Below, one piece after another: positions 8,699 through 16,891 of a stretch of DNA of 36,156 bases (position 1 is the first letter of the stretch; each line of letters begins with the position of its first letter). Origin of the DNA: Bdellovibrionales bacterium (GTDB lineage: Bacteria > Bdellovibrionota > Bdellovibrionia > Bdellovibrionales > UBA1609). Where the stretch lies: assembly GCA_007121385.1 (NCBI GenBank), contig SKLV01000012.1:1-36156 (forward strand), written 5' to 3'. The translations under genes were made by a program, and so were the position numbers. Under the pieces are notes generated by a model, which was not told where the DNA came from, searched no databases, and saw only the letters and a list, made by a program, of their open reading frames with translations.

Positions 8699-9912
8699 AA
8701 GCGATTAGCCTAAAAGACATCCAGGCGGCACAGGCCGCTATTGGTCAGTTGGTTCAAAGGACTGAGCTCAACCACTCCCGCAGTTGTTCCCGTTGGCTGG
8801 GAACAGAAGTTTATTTAAAGTTTGAAAACCAACAGACCACAGGCTCTTTTAAGGTGAGGGGAGCCCTCAACAAAATCCTCAGCTTGAGTGAACCCGAGAG
8901 AAAAAAGGGGATTATCGCCTGTTCAGCAGGAAATCACGCCCAGGGGGTGGCCTTTGGGGCCTCTATGGTTGGGGCTCAAGCCCATATTGTGATGCCCGCC
9001 CGAGCTCCTCTGGTGAAGGTGCGGGCCACCGAGGGCTATGGGGCTAAAGTGATTCTCCATGGGGAGATTTTTGATGAGGCCTACGCTTTGGCTCAGGATT
9101 TGGCGCGAGATCGTGGTTATAGCTTTGTTCACCCCTACAATGACCCTATGGTTATGGCTGGACAGGGTACCATAGGCTTGGAGATCCTCCAGGACCTTCC
9201 CGATGTGGACTCGGTGATTGTCCCCATTGGGGGCGGGGGTCTGATCAGTGGAGTGGCCACAGCCATTAAGGCCTTAAGGCCTCAGTGTCGAGTTTATGGG
9301 GCAGTGGCCGCCAACAGCCCGGGGATGTATAATCTCTTCCATGGGATTCAGGTGGCGCAAGGAGCCCCATCCACTCTGCCCACCATTGCCGATGGCTTGG
9401 CGGTCAAGCAGGCCAGTGGGTCTATTTTGGAATCTTATATTCGGCCTCTGGTTGAGGACATTGCCGCCGCTTCCGAGGATGAAATCGCTGAGGCCATTGT
9501 GGTACTGATGGAGAGAGCTAAGGCTCTGGTTGAGGGCTCTGGGGCTGTGGGGCTGGCGGCGGCGGCCCACAGGCCACAGCAGTGGGATCTGGGCAAGAAG
9601 TGTTGTATCCTTCTCTGCGGGGGCAATATTGACTTGAATATGATCTCTAAGATCATTGAGCGCGGCTTGGTGCAGCGCGGCCGTCTGGCCCGGATTTCCG
9701 TGGTGGTGCAAGATCGGCCGGGGGCTCTGAATGGATTGACAGCTCTGCTGGCTTCATCTCAGGCCAATGTGATTGAGGTTCAGCACGATCGCTTGAGCTC
9801 CGGCTTGGAGCTGAGTGAAACTCAAATTGATTTTTTAATTGAGACCAAGAGCTCTGAGCATTTTGAGGAAATAAAAAAATCTCTGCTTCAATCAGGGGCC
9901 CGAATCCGGTAA
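8695..9912 (+). CDS. ilvA: Threonine dehydratase (PLP-dependent) with C-terminal ACT-like domain
   Basis: KFENQQTTGSFKVRGALNKI, SAGNHAQGVAFGA, PIGGGGLISGVATAIK, C-terminal VVVQDRPGALNGLTALLASSQANVIEVQHDR. Confidence 0.9.
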   Translation: MKAISLKDIQAAQAAIGQLVQRTELNHSRSCSRWLGTEVYLKFENQQTTGSFKVRGALNKILSLSEPERKKGIIACSAGNHAQGVAFGASMVGAQAHIVMPARAPLVKVRATEGYGAKVILHGEIFDEAYALAQDLARDRGYSFVHPYNDPMVMAGQGTIGLEILQDLPDVDSVIVPIGGGGLISGVATAIKALRPQCRVYGAVAANSPGMYNLFHGIQVAQGAPSTLPTIADGLAVKQASGSILESYIRPLVEDIAAASEDEIAEAIVVLMERAKALVEGSGAVGLAAAAHRPQQWDLGKKCCILLCGGNIDLNMISKIIERGLVQRGRLARISVVVQDRPGALNGLTALLASSQANVIEVQHDRLSSGLELSETQIDFLIETKSSEHFEEIKKSLLQSGARIR

Positions 9913-9957
9913 GGAAAGCTGTGCTTCAGTGAAAAGGCATATGAAAGGAGAGCTGTT

Positions 9958-11079
9958 TTGAAGGTCTCGGCAGATATTCTCAATTTGGTGCCCTACTCCC
10001 CTGGCAAACCCATCGCAGAGACAAAAAGAGAGTTGGGGCTAGAGCGGGTGATTAAGTTGGCCAGCAATGAAAACCCCTTGGGGCCTTCGCCCAAGGCCTT
10101 AGAGGCCATAGTTCAAGCTATGGGTGAACTCCATCGCTATCCAGATGCAGCGGCCTATGAGCTGAGTCGCGCCTATGCTGAGGTCTACGGAGTCTCGGAA
10201 AAGGAGCTGGCTTTTGGCAATGGCTCCAATGAGCTGATCGACCTATTGATTCGGATTTTTTGCGAGCCGGGGGAGACTATTTTGACCTCTCAGGCGGCCT
10301 TTGTGGCCTACCCCATCTGTGCCCAGGCGGCCCGGGTCAAGGTGCTGACCACCCCGTTGACCCCTGATCTGCGCTTTGACCTTAAAGCCATGGCCCAAAA
10401 ACTCATGGAGCCGGAAACTCAGAAGTCCACTCGCCTGGTCTTTATTGCCAACCCCAATAATCCCACGGGCACCTATGTGAAGGACTCGGAGTTGGGCGAG
10501 TTTTTACAGGAACTGGCCCAGCACAAGGATCTTTTGGTGGTTTTAGATGAGGCCTATTTAGAGTTTGTGCGGGCCTCAGACTATCCCGATGGGGTCGCTT
10601 GGCTTAAAAAGTTTCCCAATCTGGTCTTGCTCCGAACGATGAGTAAAGTTTTTGGTCTGGCCGGACTGCGCTTGGGGGCCATGTTGGCTCGGCCTGAGGT
10701 CATTGACCTGGTTCAGCGAGTGCGCAACCCCTTTAATGTGAACAGTTTGGCGCAAGTGGCGGCGGTGGCGGCTCTCAAGGATGCTGAGTACCTGCGGCAA
10801 GTTCAGGAGCTCACTTGGCAGGGCTTGGACTACTTTTATGGAGAGTTAGAGGGGTTGGGCCTGCCCTATTGGCCCTCCCAGGGGAACTTTGTTCTCTTTG
10901 ACAGCCAAAGGGACTCCACTCAGGTTTTTCAAGCTTGGCTGCGGCGAGGGGTGATCAGTCGTCCAGTGAGAAACTATGGTTTGAATACTCATCTGCGTTT
11001 GAGTGTGGGGCTTATGGAGGAGAATCAAGAGGCCATGTCCAGCTTGGCTGATGTTCTGTCCGAGGTGCAGGGTGGCTGA
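9958..11079 (+). CDS. hisC: Histidinol-phosphate aminotransferase
   Basis: KLASNENPLGPSPKALEAI, FIANPNNPTGTY, DEAYLEF, RTMSKVFGLAGLRLG; TTG start with AAAGGAGAG SD. Confidence 0.92.
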   Translation: MKVSADILNLVPYSPGKPIAETKRELGLERVIKLASNENPLGPSPKALEAIVQAMGELHRYPDAAAYELSRAYAEVYGVSEKELAFGNGSNELIDLLIRIFCEPGETILTSQAAFVAYPICAQAARVKVLTTPLTPDLRFDLKAMAQKLMEPETQKSTRLVFIANPNNPTGTYVKDSELGEFLQELAQHKDLLVVLDEAYLEFVRASDYPDGVAWLKKFPNLVLLRTMSKVFGLAGLRLGAMLARPEVIDLVQRVRNPFNVNSLAQVAAVAALKDAEYLRQVQELTWQGLDYFYGELEGLGLPYWPSQGNFVLFDSQRDSTQVFQAWLRRGVISRPVRNYGLNTHLRLSVGLMEENQEAMSSLADVLSEVQGG

Positions 11080-11794
11080 GAGCAGAGAGCAGAGCGGAGA
11101 GGCGAGTAAAGAGGGTCCCTTTGTGATCACCGTGGATGGGCCTGCGGCCTCGGGCAAGTCCTCAGTGAGTCGGCTTTTGGCCCAGAGTTACGGCTGGAGT
11201 TGGCTCTCGACGGGAGCCTTTTATCGAGCTCTGGCCCTTGTGGCGCGCAAGACGGGGGCCGCCTTGGATCAGGAGGAGGCTCTGGTGAGGCTGGCAGAGT
11301 CTCCCAGTTGGCGAGTGGCCATGGCTCCCGAGAGAACCCTGGTCTTCTTTAAAGAAACGCCTGAGGGTCCAGAAGAAGATGTGACGGACCAAATCTATGC
11401 GGAAGAAGTGGGCTCTGATGCATCGCAGATAAGCCGCTTTCCCGGGGTTCGCAAGAGCTTGCTTCAGGCCCAGCGCAACTGCACCCAGGGAGTCAGCGGG
11501 CTGGTGGCCGAGGGGAGAGACTGCGGGACGGTGATTTTCCCCCAGGCTCACTTAAAGATTTACCTGACCGCCGCCAGCGAGAGCCGGGCCCAGAGGCGGG
11601 CCCAGGAGCAGGGAAGGGATGTGGAGGAGACGGCCCGGGCTCAGCGGCTCAGAGACCATCAGGACTCCAGTCGCAAGGCGGCTCCTCTCACAGTGCCCCC
11701 GGGTGCCCATGTCATTGATACAAGCCAGTTGAACTTGGATCAGGTGGTTGAAAAAGTGAAAGATTTGCTTCAAACTCAAGTCTTTGAAGCTTAA
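11072..11794 (+). CDS. cmk: Cytidylate kinase (GTG start chosen; track ORF extends upstream to 11003)
   Basis: ITVDGPAASGKSSVSRLLA P-loop, STGAFYRALAL, VAEGRDCGTVIFPQAHLKIYLTAASESRAQRR. Confidence 0.92.
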   Translation: MAESREQSGEASKEGPFVITVDGPAASGKSSVSRLLAQSYGWSWLSTGAFYRALALVARKTGAALDQEEALVRLAESPSWRVAMAPERTLVFFKETPEGPEEDVTDQIYAEEVGSDASQISRFPGVRKSLLQAQRNCTQGVSGLVAEGRDCGTVIFPQAHLKIYLTAASESRAQRRAQEQGRDVEETARAQRLRDHQDSSRKAAPLTVPPGAHVIDTSQLNLDQVVEKVKDLLQTQVFEA

Positions 11795-11813
11795 CTCAAA
11801 GTGTAAATTCTTT

Positions 11814-11841
11814 TTGACTTTGGGCCTTGAGCCTCTATAAC
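11814..11841 (+). promoter_or_regulatory. Candidate sigma70 promoter upstream of rpsA (TTGACT-N16-TATAAC)
   Basis: TTGACT 11814-11819, 16-nt spacer, TATAAC 11836-11841. Confidence 0.6.
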
Positions 11842-11888
11842 AGGGACCTATCTCAGGGAAATAATACAAGTCTTTGGGAAATAAAAGC

Positions 11889-11916
11889 GAGCGTGACCAG
11901 CAAAGGGTCGCGACTC
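11889..11916 (+). promoter_or_regulatory. Stem-loop in rpsA 5' leader immediately upstream of the SD sequence
   Basis: GAGCGTGACC-AGCAAAG-GGTCGCG(A)CTC: 10 pairs (one G-U) with a single bulge, 7-nt loop; SD AGAGGAGG follows directly. Confidence 0.55.
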
Positions 11917-11936
11917 AGAGGAGGTAATCTTTGCGT

Positions 11937-13796
11937 ATGGTCGATCATAGCACAGGATCAAAAATGAAATCTAAAGCTCAAATGGAAAGGGAGAAGGTCT
12001 TAGCTCTTCTCGATGAGGCAGATAAAGAAGTTCCTGCCAACCCCGGACTAATCACAGCGTCCGAGAAAACTGGGGATGATTTTGCCAGCCTATTTGAGCG
12101 CTCCCTTGAGGACCGAGACTTCAAAGTGGGAGATGTGGTCAAAGGGAGAGTGGTTGAGGTTCAGGAAGACTATGTTCTGGTGGACATCAACTACAAGAGT
12201 GAGGGGCTGATCCCCATTTCTGAATTTCGCCTGGTGGAAGGTCAAAGGCAGGTCAATGTGGGCGACGAGGTGGAAGTCTATATTGATCGCATTGAGAATG
12301 AAAACGGCATGGTGGTGTTGTCGAAAGACAAAGCCGATATGCTCAGGGCCTGGACGGACATCTCTCGCGCCGCCGAAAATGAGGAGGTGATTGAGGGCAC
12401 CATTATTTCCAAAGTGAAGGGTGGTCTCAGCGTGGACATTGGCGTTAAGGCCTTTTTGCCGGGAAGTCAGATTGATCTGAGACCGGTGCGCAATATGGAT
12501 CATTACATCGGTAAGAGCTACAAGTTTAAAGTGATCAAATTCAACAAAAAGCGCGGAAATATTGTGCTTTCTCGTCGGGCCCTGCTGGAGGAGGAGCGTG
12601 AGAGTCTGCGCACTCAGACCCTGGATCAAATGGCCGAGGGATCAGTGGTTCAAGGTTTGGTTAAAAATATCACTGACTACGGAGCTTTTATCGATCTTGG
12701 GGGTATGGATGGTCTTCTCCATATCACTGATATGAGCTGGGGAAGAGTCAAGCACCCCTCAGAGTTGCTCAATGTGGGCGACGAAGTGGAAGTGAAGGTC
12801 CTCAAGTTCGACAATGAAAAGGAGAGAGTCAGCCTGGGAATGAAACAGCTGCGGCCCGACCCTTGGGAAGATGTGAGCGATCGCTTTGCCGTGGGCAAAA
12901 AGCTATCTGGTCGAGTGGTGTCTCTAGCGGATTACGGAGCCTTCTTAGAGCTGGCTGAGGGTGTAGAAGGTCTTGTCCATGTCAGTGAGATGAGCTGGAC
13001 CAAAAGGGTGAAGCACCCCTCGCAGGTCCTCAAAGTGGGTGATGATGTGGAAGTTCAGGTCCTTGAGGTGGACAGAGAAAATCGCCGCATCAGCTTAGGC
13101 ATGAAGCAATTGCAGCCCAATCCCTGGATGGAGCTCAAGGAGAGTTATCCTCCTGGGACCATCATTGAGGGAGAAGTTAAGTCCATCACTGATTTTGGCG
13201 CCTTTATTGGTGTGGAAGAGGGAATTGATGGCCTTGTCCATATTTCCGACTTCTCCTGGACCAAGAGAATCAACCACCCCTCAGAGGTCTGTAAGAAGGG
13301 TGACAAGCTGCGAGCCGTGGTGCTGGGCGTGGACATTGAAAATGAGCGTTTCAGCTTAGGAATGAAGCAGCTGGAGGCCGACCCTTGGGCGAACATCGAA
13401 GACAAGTACAAAATTGGCTCCCAACACGATGTGAAGGTGGTCAAGACGGCCGACTTTGGGGTTTTTGTGGAGCTGGAGTCAGATATTGAAGGCCTGATTC
13501 ACATTAGCGAGTTGAGCACCAAGAGAGTGGATAAACCCGAGGATGTGGTTCAAGTGGGAGACACTATCACCGCTGAGATTATCACCATTGACAGTGATGC
13601 TCGCAAAATTGGTCTGAGCGCCAAGTTGGTTAAGCTTCGCGAGCAGAAGGCCGATGTGGATGACTATGTCAAGAAAGTCACTTCCACGGCCAAGACCAGC
13701 TTGGGAGACCTCTTTGGCGACGCTCTTAAAGGAGCGGCGCCTGGCTCTGGGGCGACCCCCTCCTCATCTGCGGACAAAAGCTCCGAAGAGCAATAG
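11937..13796 (+). CDS. rpsA: 30S ribosomal protein S1 (six S1 motifs)
   Basis: Six S1-type repeats (e.g. VVQGLVKNITDYGAFIDLGGMDGLLHITDMSWGRVKHPSE); GAGGAGGT SD; ATG at 11937 preferred over TTG at 11931. Confidence 0.95.
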   Translation: MVDHSTGSKMKSKAQMEREKVLALLDEADKEVPANPGLITASEKTGDDFASLFERSLEDRDFKVGDVVKGRVVEVQEDYVLVDINYKSEGLIPISEFRLVEGQRQVNVGDEVEVYIDRIENENGMVVLSKDKADMLRAWTDISRAAENEEVIEGTIISKVKGGLSVDIGVKAFLPGSQIDLRPVRNMDHYIGKSYKFKVIKFNKKRGNIVLSRRALLEEERESLRTQTLDQMAEGSVVQGLVKNITDYGAFIDLGGMDGLLHITDMSWGRVKHPSELLNVGDEVEVKVLKFDNEKERVSLGMKQLRPDPWEDVSDRFAVGKKLSGRVVSLADYGAFLELAEGVEGLVHVSEMSWTKRVKHPSQVLKVGDDVEVQVLEVDRENRRISLGMKQLQPNPWMELKESYPPGTIIEGEVKSITDFGAFIGVEEGIDGLVHISDFSWTKRINHPSEVCKKGDKLRAVVLGVDIENERFSLGMKQLEADPWANIEDKYKIGSQHDVKVVKTADFGVFVELESDIEGLIHISELSTKRVDKPEDVVQVGDTITAEIITIDSDARKIGLSAKLVKLREQKADVDDYVKKVTSTAKTSLGDLFGDALKGAAPGSGATPSSSADKSSEEQ

Positions 13797-13804
13797 GCTT
13801 TAAG

Positions 13805-14377
13805 GTGGCTAAAAAAGGCACCGAGTCTGATTCTATTCAAACTCCGGATTGGGCCAGAGATATCTGGCCTCAAGAGAGGGATGTGATGTCCCGGCCGGAG
13901 CGCTTTAAATATGTCCGAAAGCTTTTGGTGCCCGACGGCTGTGTGTTTTGTCGGGCGCGGGACTTAGGGGTGGGCTTTGAAGGGCTGAACCTCTTTATGT
14001 CAAAAAGTTCTATGGTGATGCTCAACAAGTACCCTTATAACAACGGGCACTTGCTCGTTCTTCCTCAGCGCCATGTGGCCAGTTTATTGGACTTGAGCGA
14101 GGCAGAGGCGGCCGAACTCCAGGTTCTTTTGCGCCGAGCTCAGTCCATTTTGCAGCAAGTCTACAACTGCTCTGGCTTTAATATTGGGATCAATCAAGGG
14201 GCTGTGGCCGGAGCGGGAATCCCTGATCACCTGCATTGGCATATTGTTCCGCGCTGGGCGGGAGACACCAACTTTTTTCCCATTATTGCGGAGACCAAAG
14301 TTCAAGCGGAAAGTCTTGAACAATGTTACGAGCGTCTATTACCCTATTTTCGAGGTATAGATGATGATCAAAGTTAA
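13805..14377 (+). CDS. HIT-family nucleotide hydrolase/transferase (Ap4A-phosphorylase-like)
   Basis: CVFCRARD...LNKYPYNNGHLLVLPQRHVASLLDL...GAGIPDHLHWHIVPRW, HIT motif HLHWHIVP. Confidence 0.88.
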   Translation: MAKKGTESDSIQTPDWARDIWPQERDVMSRPERFKYVRKLLVPDGCVFCRARDLGVGFEGLNLFMSKSSMVMLNKYPYNNGHLLVLPQRHVASLLDLSEAEAAELQVLLRRAQSILQQVYNCSGFNIGINQGAVAGAGIPDHLHWHIVPRWAGDTNFFPIIAETKVQAESLEQCYERLLPYFRGIDDDQS

Positions 14378-14798
14378 TCCTTTAGAGAACCAAGGTATTG
14401 AGTTTGAGCTGGATCATATTGGTATTGCCACTCCCAGTTTAGAGGAGGGCAAAAGGCTGTATGAACTCTTAGGCTTAGGCCCAGCTGATGTGGAAGAAGT
14501 GCCCTCAGAAAAAGTCCGAGTGGCCATGTATGAACTGGGCAACGGGGCCCGTGTGGAGCTTTTGGAGTCCACAGATCCTGAATCAGCCGTGGGTAAGTTT
14601 TTAAAGCGGAGAGGGCCAGGCATTCACCATATTTGTCTTCGAGTGAAAGACATTCGATCGGTGATGAACAACTTGCTTAAGGCTGGTGTGAGGCTGACCA
14701 GTGAAGAGCCACGGCCTGGGGCCCACAACTGCTTGGTGACTTTTATTCATCCCAGTGAGGCGGGGGGAGTTCTGATCGAACTCAGTCAAAGACCATGA
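14361..14798 (+). CDS. mce: Methylmalonyl-CoA epimerase (VOC superfamily)
   Basis: ELDHIGIATPSLEEGKRLYELLGL, GARVELLEST, KRRGPGIHHICLRVKDI, GVLIELSQ. Confidence 0.88.
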   Translation: MMIKVNPLENQGIEFELDHIGIATPSLEEGKRLYELLGLGPADVEEVPSEKVRVAMYELGNGARVELLESTDPESAVGKFLKRRGPGIHHICLRVKDIRSVMNNLLKAGVRLTSEEPRPGAHNCLVTFIHPSEAGGVLIELSQRP

Positions 14799-15562
14799 GG
14801 GTTTCTCCCCAGGGTATTCATTTGGTGCCGGTCACGCCCATGGTCAAGAAGCTCTTGATTGTCTCTTTGTCCTCCTGGTTTTTTCTGGTCATGATTCTCC
14901 AAAGCTACTTTTTGACCCAACCCCTGATTTATCAGTGGTTGGGATTGGTCCCGGATAGCCTGATTCGAAACTTCATGTTGTGGCAGCCTCTGACCTATAT
15001 CTTTGTTCACTCCACAGGAATTTTTCATGTGGCCTTTAATATGCTTCTCTTGTGGTGGTTGGGGGCTGAGTTGGAGATGCGCTGGGGCGGGCGCATGTTT
15101 TTAACCTATTACTTGGTTTGTGGGGTGGGAGCCGCTTTGCTGTATTTGCTCTCCCTCTTCATCTACTATTTAGCCACAGGAAATTACTCTCCCTTTCTGA
15201 GTCCAGTGGTGGGAGCTTCGGGTTCGGTTTTTGGTCTTCTGTTGGCTTATGGAATCTTGTTTGGAGACCGAGTTTTTTATCTCTTTATGCTCTTTCCCAT
15301 GAAGGCCAAATACTTTGTGATGATCTTGGCCGCCATTGAGTTGTTGACAGTCATGAGCTCAGGGGTGGGAGGGCCAGTGGCCAACTTAGCTCACTTAGGA
15401 GGGCTGGTGTCGGGCTTTTTGTTTCTGTGGTTTTGGGGGCGTTGGAAAAGTCGGGGCAGAGGTGCGAGTCGAGGACGCCAAAGGCGTGGACCTGATCTGC
15501 GGCTCGTGGTAGACAATGAAAAAGGTCGCCCTCAGAATGGTGGGCCCAAGTATTGGAACTGA
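14795..15562 (+). CDS. Rhomboid-family intramembrane serine protease (catalytic residues present)
   Basis: GIFHVAFNMLLLWWLGAELE, GASGSVFGLLLAYGILF (GxSG), NLAHLGGLVSGFLF (catalytic His), multi-TM. Confidence 0.9.
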   Translation: MRVSPQGIHLVPVTPMVKKLLIVSLSSWFFLVMILQSYFLTQPLIYQWLGLVPDSLIRNFMLWQPLTYIFVHSTGIFHVAFNMLLLWWLGAELEMRWGGRMFLTYYLVCGVGAALLYLLSLFIYYLATGNYSPFLSPVVGASGSVFGLLLAYGILFGDRVFYLFMLFPMKAKYFVMILAAIELLTVMSSGVGGPVANLAHLGGLVSGFLFLWFWGRWKSRGRGASRGRQRRGPDLRLVVDNEKGRPQNGGPKYWN

Positions 15563-15575
15563 GGAGGTCAGATTT

Positions 15576-15761
15576 ATGGATTTGAGGAGAGCCCTTAAGG
15601 AAATTAAATTTGATAAAAGACTGGTGGACTTCAACCGAAGCCAAGGCCAGCTCTCCAAAGAGGAGTGGGAGGCAACATTGAACCGCCTTCCCGACTTGGC
15701 GGACCAAGCTGAACCGCTCAATTTGGACTCCAACAAAAGCGACAGAGATCGCTTTAGTTAA
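15576..15761 (+). CDS. Small conserved-looking hypothetical protein (61 aa) following the rhomboid gene
   Basis: GAGGAGGT SD before ATG 15576 (MDLRRALKEIKFDKRLVDFNRSQGQLSKEEWEATLNRLPD...); track ORF starts at 15516. Confidence 0.65.
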   Translation: MDLRRALKEIKFDKRLVDFNRSQGQLSKEEWEATLNRLPDLADQAEPLNLDSNKSDRDRFS

Positions 15762-15763
15762 GA

Positions 15764-16300
15764 TCAGTCGTGACAGTCCTCCACCGGAGGAGGAGGGTTG
15801 AGTTGGTTGCGCTCCTCATCAATCGGGGGCATGGGAACGGGCTCGTCTCTTTCCACAATGCGGATGTCGGCACAGGAAAAGTAAGGCCTGGGGTTGGCGG
15901 GGTTTTCAGTCATCCACTGAATGAGACGCAAAGTGCAGCTGCTGCAGGTGAGTCCTGCAGGCAATGTCAAATTGGCCTGCCATCTGTGAGGTAAGGTATC
16001 CCGCCCATTCTGAGTGTCAGGGACTTCCAAGAGAATCTGGAAAGTTTCATCGTTGTCCGAGGAAATGGAGAGCTCGTAATAGCCGGGATGGTCTATGGTC
16101 TCCTCCCATTGCACCACAATCGTTTGGCCGGCTTGAAACTCCACTGTGGGGTTCATATTTTTGGCTATGCCTCCACAGGGCCCAGTTTTTAAGCCTGGAT
16201 TGTTGCTGCGCGGAGGGGTGGTGCCTCCCGGCAGCAAGCGGGCGTGGGCACTCACTTCGAGGGTCCAGACAGCGGCGAGCAGTAGGACAAAGAACTTCAT
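15764..16300 (-). CDS. Secreted LPMO-like (polysaccharide monooxygenase-like, SCE4755-type) protein
   Basis: Signal peptide MKFFVLLLAAVWTLEVSA followed by His (HARLLPGG...), NPGLKTGPCGG, ETIDHPGYYELSIS, LPAGLTCSSCTLRLIQWM, YFSCADI. Confidence 0.7.
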   Translation of the reverse strand: MKFFVLLLAAVWTLEVSAHARLLPGGTTPPRSNNPGLKTGPCGGIAKNMNPTVEFQAGQTIVVQWEETIDHPGYYELSISSDNDETFQILLEVPDTQNGRDTLPHRWQANLTLPAGLTCSSCTLRLIQWMTENPANPRPYFSCADIRIVERDEPVPMPPIDEERNQLNPPPPVEDCHD

Positions 16301-16797
16301 AACTCAACTCCTCGATGGCATTTAGCGTAAAGTGCATCTATGGCTTTCTCTAAAGTGTCGGCAGAACTGTGAAAGATAGCTCGGTCTTGGTGAAGGAGGC
16401 GGCGATTGTAGCAGTTGAACTCCGCGTAGTTGTAGGCCCCACCAGGAGCAAAGTCTTCGGGCTCGCCAAGGGCTCGGGAGGTGTCAAAAAAGAGGTGTTT
16501 CACATCCAAGCAGCGCGCCCCGAAGGCTTGGGACTCAAAGCACAGGGAGAGGGTGTCTTCGCCGTCCTGCGTGTTGGGGCTGAAGACTCGGGCATCACAG
16601 GAGATGTCGGCAAAGACTTGGCAGTCCTCATCCTGGCTAAAGTTCATCACTTTGAGGCTTTCCTGAACTGGAGGCTCGCAGGTCCTTCCTAACGACAGGG
16701 AGCTCTCCGATTGGATGGAGAAGCCGTCACAATTATTATAGAGTACAAGGGCTGGCACCACCCATATCACCAAGGCCAATTTGCGAAGCCAACTCAT
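16297..16797 (-). CDS. Cys-rich envelope protein with N-terminal hydrophobic segment ending LVLYNNC; unknown function
   Basis: MSWLRKLALVIWVVPALVLYNNCDGF..., eight cysteines; 4-nt overlap with the downstream LPMO-like gene. Confidence 0.75.
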   Translation of the reverse strand: MSWLRKLALVIWVVPALVLYNNCDGFSIQSESSLSLGRTCEPPVQESLKVMNFSQDEDCQVFADISCDARVFSPNTQDGEDTLSLCFESQAFGARCLDVKHLFFDTSRALGEPEDFAPGGAYNYAEFNCYNRRLLHQDRAIFHSSADTLEKAIDALYAKCHRGVEL

Positions 16798-16891
16798 TTC
16801 TATATTCCCCCAAGCTAATTTAAGGGTATCAGAGCTCTGCTAGGGGAAGAAACAATTCTTCTGAGAGTCTCACTTTGAGGCAGCTAAGGGT

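Noticed and set aside
12090-12629. 179-aa minus-strand ORF antisense to rpsA
   Set aside because: Shadow ORF of a clearly coding S1 gene; no recognisable domain and codon bias explains it.
16846-16861. Inverted repeat GAAGAA-ACAA-TTCTTC between the L,D-transpeptidase and the Cys-rich gene
   Set aside because: Short, A/T-weighted stem with no U-run; too weak to call terminator or operator.
16866-16880. 15-mer GTCTCACTTTGAGGC that also occurs near 23123
   Set aside because: A single chance 15-mer match is about expected in a 36 kb window; one copy is coding and flanks differ.
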